Origin: Quillaja saponaria
Lineage: Eukaryota; Streptophyta; Magnoliopsida; Fabales; Quillajaceae
Direction: 5' to 3'
Assembly: GCA_029379385.1 (NCBI GenBank)
Contig: CM055613.1
Location: 10,062,001-10,126,000 of the forward strand
DNA length: 64,000 nt
The notes under the pieces are model-generated. The model was not told where the DNA came from and did no database searches. It saw only the letters and a program-made list of their open reading frames with translations. Made by a program: the position numbers and the translations under genes. Shown here piece by piece: positions 49,401 to 62,970 of the stretch (the stretch's first letter is position 1; each line of letters starts with the position of its first letter).

Positions 49401-50516
49401 TGTATGTGTTAGTATGTTTCCTTGAGTCCCAATAAATCATGAAATGGAATTTCAATTACTTAAAAACTTTAATGTCGAAACTACTGAATAAAACCCTCTT
49501 GGTTTTGTTACTTACATTACATAACCATGAATACAGAAAGAATTACTGTTCTGCAGCTCTAAAATTATAGTTTCCCACCTTAGTCTTGTGCCTGCCACAA
49601 GTGTATAATATATAGTGAAAATATTGAAATACTATTTGTGCTACTAGACTATGGAATTGATTGGTGACAAGACAACTCATTCTTCAGGGAATGAACTTGC
49701 ATGCAACTAGATCTGTTTGCAAACCAATTTGTTCAGAACAACTGGGCATAGAAGATCAATAATAGGTCTCCAAATTATGGTTAAGCAACTTAATATAACA
49801 AGTTTTTTAGTTCTGCTGCTCAAGGTTGCCGTTTCTGCATGTCAAGGATTGTACTACAGTGTCTACATAATCTTTTATGTTTTTATCATCTGGACATGCG
49901 GCATGAACTAGAAAGTACATGTTTTGCATTCTCTTATATTTATTGGCTATGTCCATTATATCTCATTTGGTTTGTATAATAATTTCAGCTATAGAAATAT
50001 GACTAATAGCAGTTTCTATGTAATGACTAAGGTTTATTCAGTTGTGTAATGTATTAATCTTCCCTATAATGCCTTAAGATTGCAATTCTATGATCTTGAT
50101 AATGCTTTGGAATTCATGTTTCTAAGGTTGATATATTAACTGTTGTTTCATTTTCCGAACTCAGCAATGCAGGCACTAGTACCACCCCTGGGTCAACAAC
50201 TACAACTCCATCAACTACACCTCCTTCAACTACAACTCCTTCTACCACTACCCCATCAACTACAACTCCATCAACTACAACTCCATCAACTACTACTCCA
50301 TCAACTACAACTCCATCAACTACAACTCCATCTACCACCTCTCCATACTCAACAACACCATCCACCGGAGTATTAGGAGGGATCAATGGTTTAGGGCCAT
50401 CCGGAGCTGGCATCAACACAGATGACAGTCACGGTGGGTTAAAACTTGTAGGCACTAATTCATTCTCTTACTTTTGTGTCCTGTTTTCAGGCTGGATGAT
50501 GCTTTGGTGGGGTTGA
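46460..50516 (+). CDS. PDCB: X8-domain plasmodesmata callose-binding protein (PDCB-like), 4 exons
   Basis: PDCB proteins are GPI-anchored, bind callose through an X8 (CBM43) domain and sit at plasmodesmal necks. Exons are 46460-46511, 47148-47387, 47532-47565 and 50165-50516; all GT-AG with closing phases, giving 225 residues. Residues 1 to about 18 ('MAALALVVLLLAMTGHSS') are the signal peptide. The X8 domain follows ('ATWCVCKGGLGDAVLQKTLD', 'CGAGADCGPTHQGGGCFNPN', 'VKSHCDYAVNSYFQKKGQ', 'GSCDFSGTA', 'AGCSFPSS') with the six expected cysteines. Exon 4 encodes a Thr/Ser/Pro linker of repeated TPSTTT units, a 'GGINGLGPSGAGINTDD' segment, and a hydrophobic tail ('FSYFCVLFSGWMMLWW') fitting a GPI-anchor signal. 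Intron 3 is 2.6 kb. The frame is intact. Assignment to the X8/PDCB group is firm; the exact member is not. Confidence 0.9.
50190..50350 (+). repeat. TPSTTT-encoding tandem repeat in PDCB exon 4
   Basis: About eight to nine 18-bp units of the type ACTCCATCAACTACA encode Thr-Pro-Ser-Thr-Thr-Thr. The first and last units carry synonymous changes (TCTACCACT). The linker would be extended and probably O-glycosylated. The minus strand happens to be open here, which is a by-product of the repeat. Confidence 0.85.
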
Positions 50517-53500
50517 AAAGGTACGAGTGGCTGTGAGTCTTCCTAGTGAGGTAGGATGGACAAAGTTTATGCTGTAATTCACTGTGCAGATGCGGGTATG
50601 CATGTGATTCTGCTATTTTGTAGCTGTTCATCCAAACACATCCTCCCCTAGTTTTTGTCTGTTTTCCTTCTCGCACCTACTTTCAGTAAAAGAAAAAAAA
50701 TGGGGCTGTTTGATTCTTTTTGGGTAGTGTATCAGTTATGGTGTTGCTATGGTACTCTTCTCTCTAGTCTCTGCCACTGTCAAATTCTCTTTCTCTATTT
50801 GTACATCTGGATCTCTGGATCTAAGAGGGTAGTGGTAATTAGAGATCTCTATTTTAATTAATTAGCACTGTGTTCTAAATTATGGTGTCTATTTTATTGA
50901 GATTCATGACAGGTCGAAATTTTGTTAAAGTACTAGAATTTGTTTGACAACATCTAGGGATGAACTTTTGCCGAAGAGGCCATAAAGAGAAGCCAGAGCA
51001 TCATAATAAGCAAAAGATGACAACCAAAAAAAGGAAAAACAGGGTTTTATAAAACTGACAGACATCCTTGGTTCTGTGGAACAGAACGGGTTGTAAAAAC
51101 TGTGGCTTTATCTCGTGAGCAATTATTGTGGAATTTGTGAGACTATAGGTTTTGATATGTATTTGTGTTGTAAAATGGAAGCCTGGTTGCAATGAAGTTG
51201 AAGAAGCTCTAGGTTAAGGCCAAGGTTCTTTAAGAGCCAACCAGAACATTATGTTTTGAATTACCTGCAGAATAAAAAAGGTGTCATCAGCAAAGAACAG
51301 CCTCTGTATTGTTGTCATACAATTGCAGGGTACTTGGCCACGTTAGTGGGTCTGACCTATTCACTTGTGTCTTGGTTGGCAGAATCTGCGTAGGAATTGT
51401 CGCTGTCATGGCCTCGTGGGTGTCCTTAAATGACAAAGCATAAGTTCCATGCCTGCAAATAAATTAAAAAAACCATAACTCTTCTCGGTTACAAATATGG
51501 AACTTGGAATATCACCCACATGGGACACCATTTTGATCTTGTTTCGTACCACGAGTAAACTTTAGTTCAAGTGACACATTCTTTACAGTTTTATTTAATT
51601 GCACAGTGTGAAGTACAAAGTGAGCAATGCCTTTCGGTACAAGAACACAGAGGGTATTGGTTTAAATTTTCAAGCCTTCCTTGTAATATTATTTTTGGGA
51701 ACTAATTGGGCTCCTTGTGTTTCTCCAAGTTTATCATCGTTATCTAATTAACCAAAATATATTATGGGCCAAAGAAATATCAAATTTGAAACTTCAATGT
51801 TAAACCTACTTCTTGTGCATTAGTATCTTAACCTTAAACTAGACCCAAATTGGCTTTGACCCAATTATCTTGGTAGTGTCATGCCAGCTCTGCGGACCCG
51901 TAATGTCAAGTGAGTGTAGAAAATGTAGGGAAGGCAATACAGGTATTCTTCATATATCGTCTCCATAGATTGAGAAATGCCCAGACTCATCATAGACAAA
52001 GGATGAATAAGGATATAAAATTTTATAGTCGTCTTGTCTTGCCCTATTATTACATATTTTGTTTTGTTATACATCCTTATAAATTATTTAAAAGGACAAT
52101 ATAAAGCTTTTAGACTCGATTAAGTTAAAATTTTATTTTATTTGGACGTGAAAATATGATTGATTAGATGATGCTTGTATTATAATCCTAAATTAAGTTA
52201 GGAATTGTAATGTTTTATTCAGTTTTATCTGACCATAATTAAGAGTAAAGGGTTGAGTAGAAGTGGATAAAAATTTTCCTTTCATTCATGGATTATGGTG
52301 GATAAGGGATAGGTATGAAAAACATTAATTTATGATTTGAAAAACTAAAAATTAAAAAATTTAAAGAGTATAGATGCATAACATCATTAAAAAAAACCAA
52401 GAGTTGGTATAGGATGTTATGTTTCTCACAATATTAAATGTAAATTTTTTTTTTTCCTTTGTTTTTAAGAATGTGAAGGTCATGAAAATGGGAAGAATCC
52501 ATAAGTTGGTTGATGTCGATCCTTCATGGACGAAGCAAACAAACATTATAAAACATTCTCAACGCAATGTCGTTGTCTATACCAATATGTATTTTTTATT
52601 ATATTTTCATACTTAAAACCAATAAAAATGATTAAATCTATTTATTTACATTTGTTTCGCATATAAAGAAAACAAATTAAATAAAAGTTATACACTATAA
52701 ATTTGTAATCATTCTAAATATGAATAAAATTTAAAACTATTTTTTCTAAACATTTATTATAATTAATAATACTTTTAAATTATACAAGTACTAAATTAAT
52801 ATTCTAAAAATTACTTTTATTGTATCTTAACTAGTATTATCAATGTGATTATTTAAAAATTATTATTACAAATAAAAAATTTATTTACTGTTTTAGTCAA
52901 TCATGATTATATCAATTTTCAGTTTGATCATTCAATAATTTTCTTAATCAATTTTATGTTTAAGATTCACAATTTATTCATCAAATTTTATTATTAATTT
53001 ACGAAATAATCACATTTGACATAAAGACAATTAACATACATAACTTATTTTTATATCTTACAAAATATTTTTTGTTATTTTATCGTTAAATTACGTAAAA
53101 TTATTATATTTATGCAAAACATGAAAATATAATTTGATTAAAAAATTCTAAATTTAGATAATAAAATTGGCTGAAAACATTTATAAAGAAATGTATTAAA
53201 TAAAAGTAGATATATAAAAGTTAAACACGATAAAATTTAATCATTCCAATTATGAATAAAATTAAAAACAATATTTATTATGATGTTATGGAAGTCATAC
53301 ATAAATCATTAGGTAAGTATAATTAGTTCTTTTAAAAAGTATGATTAGAATGTTTATTATTACAAAACTTATAAAAAGACCATTGTTCTTTTCCCAAATT
53401 AGAACTTGAAATTAAGAAAATTAAATGAGTTTAAGTTCAGTACCAATGCTATAAAACAACATGTAGCACTCTTTTTTTTTTCTTTTCTTTTTTTTAAATT

Positions 53501-53929
53501 CAGATTCTTATTTATATATATATAAAAAAAATTACAGGAAAAGAGGAAAATCTTTATGGACCATATTATTATTATTAAATAATAAACAAAATTCTTATTT
53601 TAATCATAAACTCATTTGTAACTGGTGTGATACAAACCTCCAATGAACAGCTCAGGTTCACAATTTTTCAGAAGAACTAATTGCCAAAACAGAATTAGTC
53701 TTTAATTCCATTGAAAGTCAGATACCAAACAATTGAGCCCTAGTGAGAACCATGACCAGTTGCCCTTTTGTCGTCTTCGTCCTCCCAAGAGGTCCCAGGC
53801 AGTCAACACAGTGGGGGCGACCTTTTGTTTTCTGTAGTTCTTTTTCTTGCTCTGTCCCTTTGAGAGTTTCAAACCCAGCTTGACGCTTTCACCCTCTCCG
53901 GACAAAGCTTTGAAGAAAACAATAAAGTA
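50517..53929. other. Intergenic region between PDCB and PHD genes
   Basis: 50517 to about 50870 is probably PDCB 3' UTR. 52100-53600 is very AT-rich. On the minus strand 51287-51452 is an open segment after an acceptor-like TTTGCAG, reading 'YALSFKDTHEAMTATIPTQI' and 'NRSDPLTWPSTLQLYDN' before a stop; it looks protein-like but I cannot assign it. About 53880-53929 would be the leader of the PHD gene. Confidence 0.35.
51287..51452 (-). other. Exon-like open segment, unassigned
   Basis: Fifty-five codons without a stop lie downstream of an acceptor-like AATTTATTTGCAG. The composition is protein-like ('HGTYALSFKDTHEAMTAT', 'LPTKTQVNRSDPLTWPSTLQ'). No partner exon was found upstream on the minus strand. 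It may be a gene relic or chance. Confidence 0.2.
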
Positions 53930-56900
53930 ATGGGGAAAATGTTACCACCAGGAGAGACCCACATGGTAAATGATTCCATCATTGTCTATTTGTTTAGTCC
54001 TTTTAGATACCCACTTGCATTAATTCTGTTTTCTTTTCACTGTTCGTGAGTTTTTTAATGTTATTTATACCTTGTTTATGCGGTTATAGTGATAATGCAA
54101 ATTTTCCATTTTTATAGTTGAAAATTTGTTTATTTACTTATATTGGGTGTGAAGGTTAGACTGAAATTCTTCCTCTTCTTCTTCGTTTTCTCTTTTGGGT
54201 TTTGACTGTGAGTAAACTTTTAATCTGATTTTATCTGATTGATTGAGACAAGTTTATTCCTTTAAGGATTTAAAAGGAAACCAAAAAGCTGAAAGGCCTC
54301 AACAAAATGAATTCCGTGTGCTACAAATTTGATGCAAATAAGCCAAATAAATTTATTGTAAAATGTTTGATGGTGAAATGGGTTACGCTGATACAGTGTA
54401 CTGTCTTGGAGAAAGTTGTAAATTTTCCCTCTGGTGATATACGTGACACGTCAAATGGTTTTATGTTAATTGCATCATTCTCACATAAGATTTTCGTTCG
54501 ATAAGGAAGAAAATCCATTTGATAAGAGTCCAAAGTGGACTTTAACTATTTCTACATCGAAAGCTTTCATAATAAGATGTGGAATTCTTTTAATTTTCTG
54601 CTTAATCTGAATAAAATCCTTATAATTGAAGGTATCATTATTAAACATGAGTCATATGTCCCTGTTTATTTTTCTTAGATTTTTAAAGGAAATGAATTAA
54701 CTTTTAGTATGGACTTGGGATGAATGCTTTACACATCTTCTCTTGGGATCCACTGCCCGTTGTGGTTTTCTCACGCTTACAACATTGACCATTAAAATTT
54801 GAAAAACATGCTTAGAAGCATACACCTTTATCTTGAAATCTTGATATAAGCTTGGAATTTGGAAGTGATTCCTTGATTTTGCCTGGAAATTCTGACCTAC
54901 TATACATACAAGTTCCAAGATTCCAAATGAGCTATTTGATTATTTTATATATGACAATATCGAGAAATCAAAATTCTAGGAGGCTGATAATAGTTCCTTT
55001 TATGTGATTCTTCACCTCCCAACCCACCCCCCTCTCTCTCCATGAGTGATACACAGTTAGATTAGAATTTCCTCTTCTAAAAATATCTCCATCACCTGTG
55101 TTTCTCACGATTTGTCTTTTAAGCATGTTGTTGCATTAGTGATTTACAAACGACCACTGAATTTTAGAGCAGAAAGTTTGCAGTAGAAAAACATGGTTAG
55201 CATTGCAAATTTACACTTCACGAAGAATTACTCTAAATAGTAACTGTTTTGAAGGTTAATGTTCACTAACATGGAGGATAATTTACTGTTAGCATCAGTA
55301 AGAGGTACACATGCTGCTTGTATGACACTATACTAAAAGCATTACTTACATAGTACGTTAGTTACATAATCTGGGCATATTTGCCTCCAACTAGTTAGTT
55401 TGTTGATGATGCACTTGGAAAACAATAATATTGGTGTTCCAAATCTGCAAATGTTTTGGGTTTGGGGGGGGGGGGGGGGTTTTGGGAGGGAGTGTGCTGT
55501 GGAAGAGACGTGCACACGTGTTGCAGTGGTTTAGCTTGAGATGTAGTAGTTGTAAAACATCTTACTGCCCCTATATTATTATTGCAGAAGACCTTACAAT
55601 TGGTCCAGAAATGCTGAACCAATGCCTAATTTGGTTCAGCAGAGGAGACAACTTATCATTACAAAAAGGTTTGTGGTTGTTAAGTTAGTTATTTGTTCCT
55701 GTCGGAGACCACAAATAAAGTGAATATCAAAATGACAACACCAGAATTTATCACCTGCAAATATTGATAAAAATGTAATGATGATTGCCACTAGAAGCTT
55801 TTGATGACTGATGCCTCTTCAAATAGTTGAAGGGGAAGAGACCTGGAAAACTTCATCGTCCCTTCCATTTTTGGTAATAATGCAAAACATTTGGGATTTA
55901 AAAGTACTGGTAACTCTACTAAATGGTGGAGTGTGAAGAAAAGTTTCAAATTTTAAATATAATCTTCTCTTTATCTGTTATAGAGAGACAAAGGAAGGAT
56001 GACATAGTGATATAGAGGATAGGTTACATAAAATAGTATGGCTGAATTATTTTATTTTTTAACAAGTTAAGGAGTATAGTAAGGTTTTTGAAATGTAAAA
56101 GTTTCCAATACTAAGATTTCCTATATCTTATAAGCATTATGAACATGATCAAATGATCTTGTCTATTGATAATATTACCATTTACACCATTCACTTTCCC
56201 TTTATTCTTGTGTTCACTTCCATTTTCTGTTGAATTTTCTGCTTTGTTGTATGATACTGTCCAGATTTATTATTTTGAAGGTTTTTATCAACATAAATTC
56301 ACCACATCATAATCCTATCTTGCTGTTGCTAACTTTTTCAAAATTAAATCTGACAGGAATTCTATAGTTATTGCTACCTTGTAATTGTCACCACAATCAA
56401 ATAGTTCAGGAACGATGATTTTCCCCACTGTGATTAGTTCAGGATTATGATGTTACAGTGGTTTCTTTGTCTCTTAGTCATTTGTGATATGCAACTGTTA
56501 TCATATTTCCTTTTTTCCTGGTCTATTAAATAATGACTTTAGCTCAGCTTTTGAATACCTGGATTTTTTGGATTTATGTATTCATGTGAGAAGGTTACAT
56601 GTGTTACTCTGCAACAAAATTTTTGGTTTAATAAGATTGTTTTCCTGCTGTTCTAAAAAAGTGGCTTTAGCTTTTGAGAGTTGGTTATCCAAAGAAAAAA
56701 AAGGTATACATATGCATTTATAAAATTAATGAGGATGTTTTAGTTAGGTTAAGTTGGTACCTGTAAATGTCAAATGAACCACAGAAGGTTCCACTTCTAA
56801 CATAAGGGTAATGTAGCTTATTGCTCTGCCTCTTCCATGACAACAGATGTTGGCATGCGAGAAAGGATAGTAAAAACTCATAGATTGACTCAATAATTTA

Positions 56901-59900
56901 CATAGAAGGACAACATGAAACAACTAGGAATATGTTACATTCCTTGATGTTGCCAGCGAGGTGACAATATTCAGTCTACATGTGTTATCTTTCTGGTCCT
57001 ATTAGCTTTTGTAGAACTCATTATTATAGTTAATTCTTATATGCAAGACTGTGCTGCGTGACTGGATCTTGTTCATCTTATTTTCTAATATCAGATAACT
57101 TTGCATTTTTACAATTTCATGCATTTACTCATTGATGAGAAGTACACTATCTTTCATAAAGATAGTGCTGTGTTACCGTTACAATTTAGACAACTATCAT
57201 CCATTAATTTTTCTCATTTTTCTTAATATGATGATTTCTTTTGGCATCAACAAAGAAAAGCAATACTATTATGTGATCATTATGATGTGAATGCAATTAT
57301 AAACACCATTTGATCCCTTTTTGTCTGTTTTATGTAGCACCAAAAGAATGCACCTTTTCTTCAATGTTGCTGTATTTAGTCCACCACCATTTCTACCACC
57401 TCCACTTCCTTTTGTCTCATTCACATTGCCATTCCTCTACATAACTACATTCTAGTCACACAAATGTCATTTCATTACTAACTACCCCACATGCTCTGTG
57501 CTTTCTACTATATAGCAAAATGCCTAAGGCATCCTAAGGAAATGGCATATGATCTTCTTAGTCCCCTGAACTTTTGTTTGTCAGTCAGTTACTAGAGTAC
57601 CATTAGTAAATTGAGTCTTACTCCAACAAAAAACTGCGAATAATCTATTGAATTATTTCTTCAAGATTGCTCATGAGGTAGGAGCTTTTCTGTGATGACT
57701 CCAATTTCTTTCCTTTCCTTCAGCTGCATGGTGTTGATTTTTCCATCCTCAATTTTGTTTATGGCTTCAACAAGTGAAGTTATATCACACTAAAGAAACT
57801 AGATTATCTGACTTGTATGACAGAACTTCATCATGGATTTTTTTTGCACGATTACTATTTGAGAGTTCATATGTGATCCTATTTCACCTTGCAGGTTAAA
57901 CCTTGTGAGTTATGTGGTGGTGTTGGTTATCCTGAAGTCATTGTTACTTGCACCAAGTGCAGCATAACTCGTGAACATATGTAATGATCTCCTATGTTCT
58001 CTCATATCTCCTCCCCCCCCCCCCCCCCCGGTCCTTTTTCTTTGTGCCTATGTCTACTTATGTTCACATATGATATGGTTCCAAATGCATCCACAACTTT
58101 ATTGGAACCATATATTATTATGTCTAATATCACTCAAACAATATTTACCATTTTTTTTTTGTACACTCAGTTTTAAGATGACTTGAATATTGTCCTTCTA
58201 ATATTTGGTCTTTTTGTTTACTTTTATTTTTTAATCTTCTTTTGATTACAAGACCCTCTGAACATATTGATTCAGGTTTTCTTTTTCCAAACCAAGCTCA
58301 TCATCAATGTATTTATACTATTATTTGAGCTGAATTTATATGCAACTTTGAAGTTGCAAGAAACTTGTTCTTTACAGATATTATTCATCTCCCTTTTCAG
58401 TTATTGCATGCGGGTTTATCTGAAGGAGATCCCAGAAGACTGGGTTTGTGATTCATGTCTACCTAACCATGATGTAGTTTTGCCACATTCGGGTGGCAAT
58501 GGAGACTTTGTGAGGCATTTAAAATCAGATCCTTCCGTTCAAGTGCATGAAGATTCTCACCACCACTTTCTTAAAAGGCCAAGGCATGTTAGTACTGGGA
58601 AAGTGAAGTTTATTCCTACTGAGGAAGTCATTAAACTGTCATTAGGAGTCTCAACAAAGGAATCTCCTTCATGTAGCAGTTTTGGCTCAAAACCTGTTCG
58701 GGTGAACTCCAGGGCAATAATGTCCCGGAGGACACCTGTTGGAACCAGAACTCTCCCCCCTAAGATTTCTTCTGCAAGGGTAAAATTAATTCCTAGTGGA
58801 CACAGGAGGCCTCCTAGATCTGGTGGTGTACAAGTCAGTTCGATGGTCAATCAAAAGGCACCTCAGACATTATTGAGAGGTGATAACATTTCCCATTCTC
58901 CCCTCAAAACATGCATGTACACACAGATTACATACACTCACTTCTTCATAATATTTCCCCCTTATATCACTTCTACTTGTTGTATATATTTTTCCTTCAA
59001 ATTTGTTAGGTGCCATTTCTTAGTCAGCTTTTACAACTGGAGCTTGAGCTTGACCTAGTTTGGAGTTTGATTTGGTGAACATGCCATGTAATGCATATGC
59101 TAATTCCATTTAAGTTGAATTTCATTTATCAATTATAGAAGTAAGGCAGATTTAGAGTCTTTGACAGCCATTTTGCTGTTTACATGGATTTTTAATGCAT
59201 AAAAATGTGATAACTAGAATAGCATTTAGTAATTGGACAAGCACAGTATCATAATCATGTTACTTTATCAGACTTAAAACTGATTTCGAAATTTGGTAAC
59301 AGCTAAATCTATACTTATTGTAAAAATAGGAAAAAGAAAATATCTCCTCCTCTCTAACATTTTGATCAGCTTCTTCTTTTACAAATTATGTTATCAGCAT
59401 TTTTCCTCTTTGGTTCTTGATCCTGGAGACTCTGTAGTGGTGGAACTGAAATCAATAAGAAATGGCTAAACATCTATTTCGTTGTTCTTCCTGGATCATT
59501 TGCCATGGGTGAACCATAGAGAGGAGGGGCATGGGCTGTGTATGTTAGGTTGCTTAGAATAATAATGGTGGTAGGCTTAATTATCAATAAGGAGAGAAAC
59601 CCATTTTCATACAACTCGCTCTGATTGAATAGGTCAGCGGTTGATCCATAAGATCAATCAGCCACTTTTGACTTAAAATGCAGGTATTCATCTTGGTGAA
59701 GGTGCACTAGATACTGAATCTGGATCCATGATGAACTCCATTAGAATGTCACTTTGATTTTACTAGTATCAGTGTATGTAATTAATAGGCTGTGTAAGCA
59801 GCTAAAATGAATATCTAAATAGCCACTGCCTAAAACTATTTATTAACGAGCGTGCAATTAATTAATTCTAACAAGTGAAAATTATCTATACATTTAATAA

Positions 59901-62900
59901 TTTACTCCAAAAAAAACTTGGTAGAGGTTTTCATATTTGCAAACTTTACTACCCCATCCCTGGATTCTAGTTATATTCTGAATTGAAACTTTTCAGTTAA
60001 TTCTATTATTCCGAATAATCTTGAAGAAGTTGAGACTTTTTTTTTTTTTGCTTTATTTATTAAAGGTATTACACTTGCATATTTGTTACAATGGCAGTTC
60101 ACTAACGGATGGGTCAGAGCGGCAGATAGCATGTATTTGTCTGTTTTAAAGCTGTCCAGAGTTTTCTTCATTGTTTGTTCATTTATGTGCTTTTTAACCC
60201 TGCTTTTACCTCTTATTTGAATGGTGTCTGCCTCAGAACGAAAGGCTCCTGTAGATCCTGTGAAGAAACGTGATTGCAGGGAGCAGTCGCAGGGTTTCCT
60301 TAGGCCTGCCAATAAGGTAGAAACTTTTAAAGCCTCTATACAAAAGCCTAGAGATAAGGTGTCGCGTTTCTCATCAAGATCAACAACTCGTGCATGCATC
60401 AGCACTGCAGGCAAGAAAAGTTTGCTCATATGTTATGATCTTCTGCTTTTTTTTTTTGTGGTACAAGATTACGCTTCTTTGTTTTCTCCTTTTTAATCCA
60501 TTAGTGAATGGATATTGTAGTGTAATTTGTCCATTAAGTTCGTGAAAGTTACAAACACGGTATTCCGTTATCGCTAAATTATGGTAAACTATGCATTTGA
60601 TCCTCATAGTTTTTTAATGTTTCATGTTCATCCATGCATTTTTATTGTGGTAAGGTATACATTTCGCCTTTGTAGTTTTTAATGTCTATAATTTTGAACT
60701 GTTCCATTATTCCTTTCCATTTACATGCTGTTAACCACATGGATTGAGATCAATGGATAAGTGACATGGTTGACATGTGGTTCACTAATTTAAAAACACA
60801 AATTTTTGGAGAAACTCTAATAAAACTAACATCGTGGATCCAAACTACGCTTGTTATTATTTTTAGTAAATATAATAGTTCGAAGTGTTTTGTATACTGT
60901 AACTTACTATGATTAATTATAAGTAGTTTACTAATTTTACGTAGTATGGTCCTTTCTTTTCATTTATGATAATTTATTACTATTTTAAAAATAACTGCAT
61001 AATGTCTAGAGTACACACTAAATGCTCAAAAGGAATCTTTAGTAACATGAAAAAGATGAATGCCAACAATTATGATTCTTAATGTAATATACAGTTTTTT
61101 TCCAAAAATTAGTTCCTCTATTAAATGTGAACACTTTTAACTTGAAAACATTACCTTAATGTATGGTCTGCTAGCAGTGTTGATAATATTAACAATAAGC
61201 CAGGGCATGCTATGAGCATCCAACAGACTTTCAATTGAAAATTTCTTAGCAAAAACATAGAAAACAATAAGAGTTTATCTAAAGAAATTAGGTACTAATC
61301 GGTATTGGTTTATACAAATGATGCGAGCCATTCCTGTAAGGTAAAGACACTTACTTATTCATGATTTATAGTATGTTAATCAGACATTTCCGTTTTAGTT
61401 TCCATACTATATCTGGTATTTGAGACAAAGAAATGCCCACACGGACTTTCTTAATCACAGACATGGTACAAATTTAATGACATACCGTTAGATCTACAAA
61501 ATGAATAAACAAAATCTTATTTGTTAGGTTCAAGTCTCAATAAATATAACTACAATTGTGAACAAAAAACAATATTTGCATAACCTGAACTATTCAATTC
61601 TTATAACAGTCTTCCTTATATTAAAAGGAAATCATTACGTGGAACTGTTGTTTTTAACATGGGAGCCTACAAACTCTTATCAATCTGTTGAATTTGCGAG
61701 TAATAGGTTCTCCAAAAATAATATCTGAAGATTTAGCTGTGGACGTGGACATATATGTTATGCTCTTCTCAACTATATAAAATATGTCAATAGTTACATC
61801 CTGGGTTAGGTAATGTTTCCATTTTTAAGTTGTGTGAACTTATCAAGTAAAATTCTATCGCCTTATTTTGGGGTTTCAAATACATTGTTGTAAAAGGAGA
61901 TGTTGGTGATAGATAACTAATTGGCATAAATTGGATCGAGAAAGAAGTTGGTGATAGATAACTAATTGGCATAAATTGGATTGAGAAAGAAGTTGGTACT
62001 ATCTTCTTTTTCCTTTTAAGGCTGTGGCGTTACTACTGTCTATGACAATTTCCTTGTGAACTGGTCCTGTAAGTGTTATTGCTGATGGGCCAAGTTCAGA
62101 AAGTATTGGTACAAATGTATATTCATTTAAACAGATGCCAGTTTCACTAGTATTTTCTAGCTCATGCGTGCTGAAAACGAATTTTTTAACCGAAGCTGAC
62201 ACTATTTTGATATCTATTTCAGAGAAAATGGCTCTTGTAGCTCCCAGAAGGGAATATATGCATGAGAGGCAGCAACAAGTGGATGAAATGATACCTGTGA
62301 AACCTGTAGATGCACTAATACCTGTTAAAGATGTTGAAACACTCAAGATCCATATAGAGAAGGCTACAACAAAATGCACTCCTATGTCACCCGCAAGGAT
62401 ATGTTCACCTGCTGCTGTTTCAGGCATGGATCTTCTCTGGTTGCTTTTGCATTAACTGCTTACCGCAACTGAATGTGTTCTTATTTACTTGATATCCAAC
62501 CATCACCTTATATGTAGTATTGCATAGGTGCATATCTATCTATCATCTATCTTTAGGTGGCCTTATCCAGTTGGTTTGGAACTCATGATCTACCCTCCAT
62601 CCTTTATCTTAAAGGGAGAGGTGGTGCCTTGTGACTTGACGTCTTTGGAAGACTTAAGATTATTGAGACAGTAGTTCTCATTGTAGTTTAACTATAAATG
62701 CTGAAGAATTAAAATATGCATGTCATGGTATCTAGATGTTAAGCATTGTATAACAATTTGATAATGGGTTATGTGTTTCTTGTTTCCTTTTAGGCTTTTA
62801 CTAACCACTGGAATTATCTCCACCCCTTCCCTTCTTTTTGATATAGGTGACACCTTTTGTGCAGTTGCTGAATGTAATAAATCTACTGTTAAAGAAAGAG

Positions 62901-62970
62901 AACTACTGGATGTCCTGCCGAAGCTCAAGCTATATCACCCTTATCTCCCTTCTTTACATGCCACCTGGAA
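53930..62970 (+). CDS. PHD-finger protein of the AIPP2/PAIPP2 type (partial, 3' end not found)
   Basis: AIPP2-type PHD proteins act with BAH-domain partners in chromatin silencing and RNA polyadenylation control in Arabidopsis. Exons placed: 53930-53965 (short, inferred: 'MGKMLPPGETHM'), 57895-57980, 58401-58879, 60237-60410, 62223-62423 and 62847-62970; phases agree throughout, about 366 codons so far. Exons 2-3 encode the PHD finger ('CELCGGVGYPEVIVTCTKC', 'EHIYCMRVYL', 'EDWVCDSCL'). Then come 'GKVKFIPTEEVIKLS' and a basic region ('SRAIMSRRTPVGTRTLPP', 'SARVKLIPSGHRRPPRSGG'). Exon 6 encodes 'LPKLKLYHPYLPSLHATWK', where family members continue with the globular C-terminal domain; that part is absent before the window ends. 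Introns after exons 4 and 5 appear to use GC donors. Intron 1 is 3.9 kb and carries a G16 run; other upstream exons there are possible. The family call is firm; exon 1 is uncertain. Confidence 0.78.
55464..55479 (+). repeat. G16 homopolymer in PHD gene intron 1
   Basis: Sixteen consecutive G, followed by further short G runs (TTTTGGGAGGGAG). It lies on the transcribed sense strand. Confidence 0.9.
58013..58029 (+). repeat. C17 homopolymer in PHD gene intron 2
   Basis: Seventeen consecutive C, 32 bases after the donor of exon 2. Confidence 0.9.

Noticed and set aside
50114..50419. Minus-strand ORF with DGVVV repeats
   Set aside because: It is the reverse reading of the TPSTTT-encoding repeat of PDCB exon 4.
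50448..50490. GT...AG 43-nt segment at the end of PDCB that, if spliced, would remove the GPI signal
   Set aside because: It is shorter than the usual minimum plant intron, and reading through gives the hydrophobic tail expected for the family.
53702..53905. Minus-strand ORF just upstream of the PHD gene
   Set aside because: No ATG-supported domain or splice partner; it overlaps the probable promoter and leader of the + strand gene.
55568..55663. Exon-like segment after TATTGCAG in PHD intron 1
   Set aside because: It has splice-like borders, but inserting it between exons 1 and 2 does not give a family-like sequence, so it was not added to the gene model.
59697..59757. Possible alternative terminal exon ('HLGEGALDTESGSMM') in PHD intron 3
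   Set aside because: It follows an acceptor-like ATGCAG and is in phase, but ends in a stop and lacks family similarity; kept out of the model pending transcript data.
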